A stretch of DNA of 64,000 nucleotides from Pararhodobacter oceanensis (GTDB lineage Bacteria; Pseudomonadota; Alphaproteobacteria; Rhodobacterales; Rhodobacteraceae), in contig NZ_QDKM01000003.1 of NCBI RefSeq assembly GCF_003076755.1, forward strand, positions 1 to 64,000, in the 5' to 3' direction. The notes beneath the pieces are model-generated. The model was given only the letters and a program-made list of their open reading frames with translations. It did not search any database and was not told the DNA's origin. How positions within the stretch are numbered: the first letter of the stretch is position 1; each line of letters opens with the position of its first letter. Below are positions 54,271-61,230 of this stretch, in pieces. Position numbers and translations under genes: made by a program.

Positions 54271-55350
54271 ATGCACCATAGAAACTCCGCGTGGCCGCAG
54301 CTTGCGCGCCCGTTGATCGCGATGGGCGCGGTGATAATTGCCCTTCTGGCCGCCGGTTGGGGGCTGTTTTTCGGCGTGGTTCTGCCGGGCAATTACCTGC
54401 TGCCCGGCGGCGGCGTGTTCAGCACTGGTCTTGCGATCACCGCCTTCACCCTCGGGCTGCGTCACGGGTTCGACCCCGACCATATCGCCGCCATCGACAA
54501 TGTAACCCGCAAACTGATGGGCGACGGCGGGCGTCCGGTCTCTGTCGGCTTCTGGTTCGCCCTCGGCCATTCCTCGGTGGTGATCGTGACCGTCGCACTG
54601 CTGGCGGCAGGTCTCAGCGTGCTGGCGCGCGAGTTGTCGGTCGAAGGCTCGAGCTTCACCACCGCCGCGGGGATCTGGGGGCTGACGGTCTCGAGCCTCT
54701 TTCTGGTGCTCATCGGGTTGATCAATCTGACCTCGCTGGCGGCGATCTGGAAAATCTTTCGCGGTATGCGGCAGGGGCGCGCGCCCGACACCGACCGCAT
54801 TGACGACGCTTTGGCCAAACGCGGTCTGCTGGCGCGGCTTCTTGGCCCGATCTCGCGCCGCGTGGATGCCCCGTGGAAGATGTTTCCGGTCGGCGTGCTC
54901 TTTGGCCTTGGTTTTGACACCGCCACCACCATCGCACTGTTTGCCATCGGCGGCACCGCCGCCCTGACCGCGCCGTGGTATGTGGTGCTGGTGCTGCCGA
55001 TCCTGTTCACCGCCGGCATCACCTTGGTCGACACGCTTAACGGGGTGGTGATGCAGCGCGCCTATGCCTGGGCCTATGCGGCGCCGCTGCGGCGGATTTA
55101 TTACAACTTTATCATCACCTTGATCTCGGTCGCCGTAGCCTTTCTGGTCGGCGGCCTCGGTCTGTTGTCACTGACCGCGCAGCTGTTGGGCAGCGAGGGC
55201 GGCGCGCTTGGCTGGATCGCGGGGCTGGAGTTTGAAAATCTGGGCTATCTGATCGTCGGGGTGCTGGTGCTGACATGGCTCGCCGCGGTCGGCTATTGGA
55301 AACTCGCGCGGCTCGAGACGCGCTTTGGCGATGGCGACGCCAGCCCCTAG
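54271..55350 (+). CDS. NiCoT-family nickel/cobalt permease
   Basis: A 359-residue inner-membrane permease with about eight helices. The NiCoT signature in helix 2 is clear: LGLRHGFDPDHIAAIDN, with the His and two Asp that select and carry Ni2+ or Co2+. The second signature FGLGFDTATTIALFAI (about 211-226) also fits. It follows ureG by 25 bp with CAGGAAGGG upstream, so it almost surely supplies nickel for urease. It is the last gene of the urease operon. Confidence 0.93.
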   Translation: MHHRNSAWPQLARPLIAMGAVIIALLAAGWGLFFGVVLPGNYLLPGGGVFSTGLAITAFTLGLRHGFDPDHIAAIDNVTRKLMGDGGRPVSVGFWFALGHSSVVIVTVALLAAGLSVLARELSVEGSSFTTAAGIWGLTVSSLFLVLIGLINLTSLAAIWKIFRGMRQGRAPDTDRIDDALAKRGLLARLLGPISRRVDAPWKMFPVGVLFGLGFDTATTIALFAIGGTAALTAPWYVVLVLPILFTAGITLVDTLNGVVMQRAYAWAYAAPLRRIYYNFIITLISVAVAFLVGGLGLLSLTAQLLGSEGGALGWIAGLEFENLGYLIVGVLVLTWLAAVGYWKLARLETRFGDGDASP

Positions 55351-55514
55351 GCCAACCCGCGCGCGGTCACCTGCCGCGCGCTGCAGGCTCACGGATCTTC
55401 ACCTTCGCTTGAAAAACCCGATCAGTGTTTGCACTGCCCGAGTTTCCACCTACATTCCAAGTCATCGCCGGACCCTGCCGTCCGGCACCGAATTCTGTGC
55501 AAGGAAGATATCCC

Positions 55515-56990
55515 ATGACCCTACAACACTCTGGCTCATCAAGGACCATTGCCATGGCACGGCCCGCCCAGAACGGGATGGCATTGCGCTGGCTGCAGAC
55601 CTTTGCTTTGGTGCTCTTTGTTGTCGCTCTGGCGCTGCCGGCCATGGCGCAAAACCGGCCCGTCAGCTTTGCCGATCTCGCCGAAGAGGTCAGCCCCGCG
55701 GTGGTCAATATCACCACTTCGACCACCGTCGCCACGCAGATGGATCCGAATCGTCCGCGGCTGCCCGATGGCGCGCCCTTCGAGGATTTCTTTGAGGACT
55801 TCTTCAACCGTGACGGCCAGCGCCAACCGCGCCCGCGGCAAAGTCAGGCGCTCGGCTCGGGCTTTGTGATCTCGGCCGACGGCTATATCGTCACCAACAA
55901 TCACGTGATTGAAGGCGCTGATGAAATCGAGATCGAGTTCTTCGGCGGCGAGCGCTTTGACGCGACCCTGATCGGCACCGATCCGGCCACCGATATCGCC
56001 CTACTGAAAGTTGAAACCGATACCTCGCTGCCCTTCGTTGAGTTCGGCGATAGCGAGGTAGCCCGCGTTGGCGATTGGGTGCTGGCAGTCGGCAACCCGC
56101 TGGGGCAAGGCTTCTCGGTCTCGGCAGGGATCATCTCGGCCCGTGGCCGCGCGCTGCAGGGCAATTACGATGATTACATCCAGACCGACGCGGCGATCAA
56201 CCGCGGCAACTCGGGCGGGCCGCTGTTCAATATGGACGGTGAGGTCGTCGGCGTGAACACCGCGATCCTCTCGCCCACCGGCGGCTCGATCGGGATCGGC
56301 TTTGCGATGTCCTCGCATGTGGTCGAGCGGGTGGTGTTCCAGCTGCAGGAATACGGCGAGACCCGTCGCGGCTGGCTGGGTGTGCGCATTCAGGATGTGA
56401 CCGAGGATGTCGCGGATTCGCTGGCGCTGGCCGAGGCGCGCGGCGCTCTGGTCACCGAGGTGATGGACGGCCCGTCGCGCGTCGCTGGCATGCAGTCGGG
56501 CGATGTGATCACCCGCTTTGACGGCGGCAATGTCGCCGACACCCGCGATCTGGTGCGCCGTGTGGCCGATGCCGGTATTGGCCGCGAGGTCGAGGTTGTG
56601 GTGTTCCGTGACGGCGGTGAAGAGACGCTGTTTGTCACTTTGGGACAGCGCGACGAAGACCAGTTGACCGCCTCCAGCCAGGCGCCGGAAGCGCCGGAAC
56701 TCGTGCTGGGCATGAACCTGACAGAGTTGACTGACCAGATGCGCAACGACATGGGGCTGGCCGCTGGCTTGACCGGGGTTCTGGTGCGCAGTGTCGAGAC
56801 TGGCTCGGATGCCGAGAGCAAGGGCGTGCGCGCTGGTGACGTGATCACCGAAGCGGGGCAGGAACCGGTCGCCTCGGTCGAGGATGTCGAGGCGCAACTG
56901 CAAGCCGCCCGCGATGCCGGACGCCGCACGCTGCTGCTGATGGTGCGCTCCAGCGGTGACCCGCGGTTCGTGGCGCTGGCGATCGAGTAA
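55515..56990 (+). CDS. Periplasmic DegP/Do-like serine protease
   Basis: A 491-residue HtrA-family protease-chaperone. A signal peptide is at about 22-46 (LQTFALVLFVVALALPAMAQ). The trypsin-like domain has the triad His in IVTNNHVIEGAD, Asp in TDIALLKVE and Ser in NRGNSGGPLFN. Two PDZ domains follow at about 280-370 and 395-490. DegP/Do enzymes degrade or hold misfolded envelope proteins. ATG 55515 is chosen for the AAGGAAG just upstream. A strong terminator follows. DegP, DegQ and MucD types cannot be separated by eye. Confidence 0.92.
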   Translation: MTLQHSGSSRTIAMARPAQNGMALRWLQTFALVLFVVALALPAMAQNRPVSFADLAEEVSPAVVNITTSTTVATQMDPNRPRLPDGAPFEDFFEDFFNRDGQRQPRPRQSQALGSGFVISADGYIVTNNHVIEGADEIEIEFFGGERFDATLIGTDPATDIALLKVETDTSLPFVEFGDSEVARVGDWVLAVGNPLGQGFSVSAGIISARGRALQGNYDDYIQTDAAINRGNSGGPLFNMDGEVVGVNTAILSPTGGSIGIGFAMSSHVVERVVFQLQEYGETRRGWLGVRIQDVTEDVADSLALAEARGALVTEVMDGPSRVAGMQSGDVITRFDGGNVADTRDLVRRVADAGIGREVEVVVFRDGGEETLFVTLGQRDEDQLTASSQAPEAPELVLGMNLTELTDQMRNDMGLAAGLTGVLVRSVETGSDAESKGVRAGDVITEAGQEPVASVEDVEAQLQAARDAGRRTLLLMVRSSGDPRFVALAIE

Positions 56991-57010
56991 CACCCTCAGG
57001 GATAACGACA

Positions 57011-57039
57011 AAAGGCCGGAGCATCGCTCCGGCCTTTTT
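57011..57039. terminator. Strong terminator after the DegP-like gene
   Basis: A perfect 12-bp stem (AAAGGCCGGAGC 57011-57022 with GCTCCGGCCTTT 57026-57037), 3-nt loop, then T-run. Its A-rich left arm makes it active on the other strand as well. Confidence 0.92.
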
Positions 57040-57078
57040 GATTTGGGCCGTTCACCTAGCAGATCAAAGGATCGCGCC

Positions 57079-57545
57079 TGACAGTGGAACAGAGTTGCAC
57101 GGGTGAATTTCAGTTTTGGACCCTCACGGCTCTCACCGCCCGAAACCAAGCGCAAAGGGCCGCGCCTGACCCTGGGTGGGCGCACTGTCCTCGCTGCCAT
57201 GCGTTGCCCTTCAAAGCATCTACGTCGGATGAGCAATAACGAGCATCACCATTGCGCCCTCCCGTGGGGAGGGTCGGGCGCGCCCCGGGGTGCCCCCGGG
57301 CCCAACAGTAGAACGATGTTGCGCGGATGAATTTCGGCCTTTGCAACCCAACGGCTCTCAACGCTCGCAACCAAGCGCAAAGGGCCGCGCCCGACCCTGG
57401 GTGGGCGCGTGCTCGGGTTCCACGGCGCGAGGCGCTTAAAAGCATTGATCTGGGGTGCGCTGTGAAGGGCATCGCCTGTGCGCCCTCCCATGGGGAGGGT
57501 CGGGCGCGACCCGGAGGTGCCCGCAGGGCCTGACAGTGGAATGGA
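57079..57545. repeat. Imperfect 225-bp tandem repeat with inverted arms
   Basis: Two units (about 57079-57302 and 57303-57530) and the start of a third (from 57531, TGACAGTGGAA) share a head (ACAGTGGAAC-like, then GGTGAATTT / GGATGAATTT), a middle (ACCAAGCGCAAAGGGCCGCGC) and a tail. In each unit a left arm (57161-57183; 57386-57408) and a right arm (57254-57282; 57480-57508) share inverted-complement ends, with CCTCCC-TGGGGAGG hairpins in the right arm. No gene is seen in this 530-bp stretch; reading frames through it only translate the repeat. It looks like a mobile intergenic element or structured RNA family. Confidence 0.75.
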
Positions 57546-57575
57546 GCTTATCGCCTCATTCGCACCAAAAGGCCG

Positions 57576-58373
57576 CTAAAGCACCAATGACAGCGCGCAG
57601 TGATCCGAGACCGCGGGGCGCTCGATCACCTCGAACTTCACCACCGGGCGGTTAACCAGCATGTAATCCGCAAAGCGCTCGGGCTTGCGGTAGTGATGCG
57701 TGCGCGTCCCCGCATAGCCGTGTTCGGTGACCAACTCGCGCAGGCCCAGCGCCCGCAGGATATCCAGCGTTTCGCTACCCCGCCCGACGTTGAAATCCCC
57801 GCAGAGCACCAGCGCCTCACCGGCCCCGGCCAACCCGCTTGCCATCTGCGCAAACCGCTCTGCCTGCGCGCGGCGCTCGGGCGTGTCGTGTTTGCCCGCC
57901 AGATCGCGCAGCCCGTGCATATGCAGCACATTGACCACCCGCTCGGCGCGGTGGTCATAGACCCGCACCCCATGCGCCATGCGCGAGCGCGGATGCGCCC
58001 CGTAGCCCTGCGGTGAGAAGTCCTTATGCACGAAGCCCTGCACCTGCCCGATCACCGTCAGCGCCGGGCTGACCAACGTCGCCAGACCCCATTGCGAGAG
58101 CACCGGTGTGTCGCCGTCCCAAAGCTCGCCCTGCGCTGCCGGACAGAACATCGCCCAATGATCAGGCAGCGCCGCGCGGACCTCGTCATAGAGCCGCGCG
58201 CGCTGCGGCAAGATGTGGTCGCCGTCGCGGTAGGTCAGCCAGTCTGATTGGGTGTCAGGCGTATGCACAACCTCCTGAAGACACAGGATATCCGGCGCGG
58301 CGCTGTGCAAATAGGGCAGCAGTTGATCATGCAGTTTGCCGCCCCAGCCGTTCAGACAAAGTATATGCATCAC
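57576..58373 (-). CDS. Endonuclease/exonuclease/phosphatase-fold protein
   Basis: A 265-residue member of the EEP superfamily (DNase I / exonuclease III / sphingomyelinase fold). Motifs are the metal Glu in PDILCLQEVVHTPD, the GDFNVGRGSETL block (Asp and Asn) and SDHCALS near the C-terminus (Asp-His pair). No signal peptide is seen. The substrate could be a nucleic acid or a phosphoester and is unknown. The start has two Met codons in a row (58373 and 58370). The gene lies 18 bp after the gamma-glutamylcyclotransferase gene on the same strand. Confidence 0.82.
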   Translation of the reverse strand: MMHILCLNGWGGKLHDQLLPYLHSAAPDILCLQEVVHTPDTQSDWLTYRDGDHILPQRARLYDEVRAALPDHWAMFCPAAQGELWDGDTPVLSQWGLATLVSPALTVIGQVQGFVHKDFSPQGYGAHPRSRMAHGVRVYDHRAERVVNVLHMHGLRDLAGKHDTPERRAQAERFAQMASGLAGAGEALVLCGDFNVGRGSETLDILRALGLRELVTEHGYAGTRTHHYRKPERFADYMLVNRPVVKFEVIERPAVSDHCALSLVL

Positions 58374-58391
58374 CCGCCCCCGCGTTCGCCG

Positions 58392-58964
58392 TTAACCGCG
58401 CCGCACCACCGCACCCAGCGCCTGCAATTGATCGTCGACAAAACCGCGTTCGCTGGCGCTCAACCGCTGGTGACGCGGATAGAGCGGGTCGGCGCGGTCA
58501 TCACGCAGCGGCGTGTCCCAACCATCGGTGGTGGCGAAAAACGCCAGCGCTCCGGCCTCGCCGAATTCGCGCAGATAGCCTTGAGTGACCACATCAAGAT
58601 AGCTGAGCAGGATCGGCGCACGCTCTTGCGGGTAGACCATGCTCTCGGGCGGCACCGCGTAGATCTGCGCCGCCACCGGATGCGGCGCTTCGGCCTGCAG
58701 ACCTGCGTCAATCACATGCCGCAGATAGCCCTCTTCGCGCAGATCCAGCGCCGCCCAATCCGCGCCCGGAACCAAGGCCACCAGCCCGTCAATCTCGGAG
58801 CCCGCGCAGGGCACGCCGGTCAGAAACGGCACCATACGCCCCTGCGTATGCCGCCACGCCCGCCGCCAGCCTTTGAGCCGCGCGCGATGCGCCGTGGCAT
58901 AGCTATGGGTGTCGCGGTTCACCAAGGAACCGTAGCCGAAAAAGAACGGGTCGCTGCTTTGCAT
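58392..58964 (-). CDS. Gamma-glutamylcyclotransferase family protein
   Basis: A 190-residue protein of the GGCT/ChaC-like fold. The N-terminal signature FFFGYGSLVNRDTH (about 6-19) forms the substrate-binding loop, and the catalytic Glu is expected in LDLREEGYLRHVID. Members release 5-oxoproline from gamma-glutamyl amines or from glutathione. It is the first gene of a leftward pair with the EEP protein and is divergent from the glycine riboswitch region. Confidence 0.85.
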   Translation of the reverse strand: MQSSDPFFFGYGSLVNRDTHSYATAHRARLKGWRRAWRHTQGRMVPFLTGVPCAGSEIDGLVALVPGADWAALDLREEGYLRHVIDAGLQAEAPHPVAAQIYAVPPESMVYPQERAPILLSYLDVVTQGYLREFGEAGALAFFATTDGWDTPLRDDRADPLYPRHQRLSASERGFVDDQLQALGAVVRRG

Positions 58965-59099
58965 GTTGCGCCTTCATTTGCCTGCGCTGTGGGACTGCCT
59001 CTGTCCTGCCGAAACCTGCGCAAAACCGCAAGGCCACACAGGCGGCCCGCAGGGGACTTGCCTTTTCGCCGCGCGGCCTGTTATCCATTTGGCGTTGAA

Positions 59100-59275
59100 C
59101 ATGGGAGAATCTGCGCCAGCCCAAAGCCACGCGCAGTGCCGAAGGAGCAACCGCCCCGGTAAACTCTCAGGCACCAAGGACCGTGTTCGAGCAAAGACTC
59201 TGGAGAGTGGCGCCCAGCGCCCGCCGAAGGGATAACGATCTCAGGCGCCCGCAAGGGCAGGGACAGAGGGGGCAC
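59100..59275 (+). promoter_or_regulatory. Tandem glycine riboswitch
   Basis: Two glycine aptamers lie in series: aptamer 1 at about 59102-59183 with core GCCGAAGGAGCAA and CTCTCAGGCACCAAGGACC, and aptamer 2 at about 59190-59271 with TCTGGAGAGTGG, GCCGAAGGGATAACG and TCTCAGGC...GGGACAGAGGG. The expression platform follows: hairpin GCACCG/CGGTGC (59272-59300) and hairpin GTCGG/CCGAC (59306-59319) before the gcvT ribosome binding site. In this family, glycine binding turns the glycine-cleavage operon on. Confidence 0.93.
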
Positions 59276-59337
59276 CGAATTGTCGCATTCGCGGCGGTGC
59301 TTTGCGTCGGCCTGCCGACCACTAAGGGGAGGGTCAC

Positions 59338-60444
59338 ATGACAGACCTTAAACGAACGCCACTTTACGATCTGCATCGCGAGATGGGCGCCAAACTGGTG
59401 CCTTTCGCGGGCTATGAAATGCCGGTGCAATATCCGATGGGCGTGATGGGCGAACACCAGCACACACGCAGCAAGGCGGGGCTGTTCGACGTCTCGCATA
59501 TGGGGCAGGTGATCCTGCGCGGTGAGGGCGCGGCCGAGGCGCTGGAAACGCTGGTGCCGGTGGATGTGGTCGGCCTCAAACCCGGTCGCCAGCGCTACGC
59601 GATGTTCACCAATGAGGGCGGCGGCATTCTGGATGATTTCATGGTCGCCAATCGCGGCGATCACTTGCTGTTGGTGGTCAATGCCGCTTGCAAAGACGCC
59701 GATATCGCCCATCTGCAAAAGCATCTCTCAGGCGTCGAGCCGGTCACCGACCGCGCCTTGATCGCCCTGCAAGGCCCGCAGGCCGAGGAAGCACTGGCGC
59801 GACTGGTGTCCTCGGTCACGGATCTGAAGTTCATGGATTTCGTCAGCGCCGAATGGAACGGGGCGGAATTGTGGATTTCGCGCTCGGGCTATACCGGCGA
59901 AGACGGGTTCGAGGTCTCGATCCCCGAGCTGCGCGCCGAGGAGTTCACCCGCCTGCTGCTGGAAATGGACGAGGTCATGCCGATCGGCCTCGGTGCCCGC
60001 GACTCGCTGCGGCTTGAGGCGGGGCTGTGCCTTTACGGCAATGACATCGGCCCCGAGATCACGCCCATTGAGGCCGGTCTGAACTGGGCGATCCCGAAGG
60101 TGCGCCGCACCGGTGGCGACCGCGAAGGCGGCTTCCCCGGTGCCGCGCGCATCCTTGATGAATTGGCCAATGGCGCCAGTCGCAAACGCGTTGGCTTGCG
60201 CCCCGAATCCCGCGCGCCGATGCGCGACGGCACGCCGCTGTTTGCTCATGAGGCCGATGCCGATCCCATCGGCGCCGTCACCTCTGGCGGCTTTGGCCCC
60301 AGCGTTGGCATGCCGATCTCGATGGGCTATGTGCCGCCCCAGCTGGCCACCGCCGGCACCCAAATCTGGGGCGAAGTGCGCGGCAAACGTCTGCCGGTGC
60401 AGATCACCCCGATGCCTTTCCGTCCTTCCACTTATCGTAAATGA
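59338..60444 (+). CDS. gcvT: Glycine cleavage system T protein (aminomethyltransferase)
   Basis: GcvT, 368 residues, transfers the methylene group from the lipoyl arm of GcvH to tetrahydrofolate and releases ammonia. Diagnostic blocks: FAGYEMPVQYPMGVMGEHQHTR near the N-terminus, GLFDVSHMGQV, SRSGYTGEDGFEVSIP and DSLRLEAGLCLYGNDI. The ATG follows AGGGGAGGG directly. It is the first gene under the tandem glycine riboswitch. Contrast with the paralogue at 38691, which diverges in these blocks. Confidence 0.97.
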   Translation: MTDLKRTPLYDLHREMGAKLVPFAGYEMPVQYPMGVMGEHQHTRSKAGLFDVSHMGQVILRGEGAAEALETLVPVDVVGLKPGRQRYAMFTNEGGGILDDFMVANRGDHLLLVVNAACKDADIAHLQKHLSGVEPVTDRALIALQGPQAEEALARLVSSVTDLKFMDFVSAEWNGAELWISRSGYTGEDGFEVSIPELRAEEFTRLLLEMDEVMPIGLGARDSLRLEAGLCLYGNDIGPEITPIEAGLNWAIPKVRRTGGDREGGFPGAARILDELANGASRKRVGLRPESRAPMRDGTPLFAHEADADPIGAVTSGGFGPSVGMPISMGYVPPQLATAGTQIWGEVRGKRLPVQITPMPFRPSTYRK

Positions 60445-60454
60445 GGCCCCAACT

Positions 60455-60814
60455 ATGAAATATACCGAAGAACACGAATGGCTGCGCATTGACGGCGACC
60501 TTGTGGTGGTCGGCATCTCGGAACACGCCGCCGAACAACTCGGCGATGTGGTCTTTGTCGAACTGCCCGAGCTGGAAACCCAAGTCGCGCGCGGTGACGA
60601 AATCTGCGTGATCGAATCGGTCAAAGCGGCCTCGGATATTCTGGCCCCGCTGGATGGCGAGATCGTCGAGGTCAATGACGCGCTGATCGACAACCCCAGT
60701 CTGGTCAACGCCGATGCCACCGGCGACGCGTGGTTCTTCAAAATGAAGATCGACGATATGGGCGCGCTCGACGAATTCATGACCGAGGATGAATATAAAG
60801 ACTTCATCAGCTGA
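60455..60814 (+). CDS. gcvH: Glycine cleavage system H protein
   Basis: GcvH, 119 residues, is the lipoylated carrier that shuttles the aminomethyl group among GcvP, GcvT and the L protein. The start MKYTEEHEWLR and lipoyl-Lys region CVIESVKAASDILAPLDGE (Lys near 60) are diagnostic. It begins 10 bp after gcvT. The ATG at 60455 is family-typical; a much longer upstream frame overlaps gcvT and is spurious. Confidence 0.97.
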   Translation: MKYTEEHEWLRIDGDLVVVGISEHAAEQLGDVVFVELPELETQVARGDEICVIESVKAASDILAPLDGEIVEVNDALIDNPSLVNADATGDAWFFKMKIDDMGALDEFMTEDEYKDFIS

Positions 60815-60815
60815 C

Positions 60816-61193
60816 ATGGCCGTCCGGTCCATCGTGCCCAATCTTCCGGCCCGCGACCCCGCCGCGCTGGCGCTGTTCTATCAGCAGGTCTTCGGCTTGG
60901 ACGTGGTGCACGATATGGGCTGGATCACCTTTCTAGGCGGTCCGGCCCAAGCCAGCGCGCGGCTGCAACTGGCCACGCAGGGCGGGTCGGACACGCCCCT
61001 GCCCGCCGCGTCGATCCTTGTCGATGACCTCGACGCGGCGCTGCAAAATCTGCGCGCTCTGGGCCATGCGCCGGTCTACGGGCCGGTCACCGAGGCTTGG
61101 GGCATCCGCCGCTTCTTTCTGCGCGACCCAGACGGCAATCTGATCAATGTTGCCGCGCATTCCGATCACACCTCCGATCCCTCCGATGCCTGA
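60816..61193 (+). CDS. VOC-superfamily (glyoxalase/bleomycin-resistance fold) protein
   Basis: A 125-residue vicinal-oxygen-chelate protein with two beta-alpha-beta-beta-beta modules (VRSIVPNLPARDPAALALFYQ; ASILVDDLDAALQNLRALG; RRFFLRDPDGNLINVAAH). The last block carries the usual Glu/His metal ligand positions, here Asn rather than Glu before the end, so metal binding is uncertain. It starts 1 bp after the gcvH stop and lies inside the gcv operon, which is unusual. Its function is unknown. Confidence 0.82.
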   Translation: MAVRSIVPNLPARDPAALALFYQQVFGLDVVHDMGWITFLGGPAQASARLQLATQGGSDTPLPAASILVDDLDAALQNLRALGHAPVYGPVTEAWGIRRFFLRDPDGNLINVAAHSDHTSDPSDA

Positions 61194-61230
61194 CGCCATG
61201 TCGCATCGCCCCATATAACCAGAGGCTGTC

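Noticed and set aside
57110-57491. Minus frames within the 225-bp repeat (repeated peptide HPGSGAALCAW)
   Set aside because: They merely translate the DNA repeat and lack other coding evidence.
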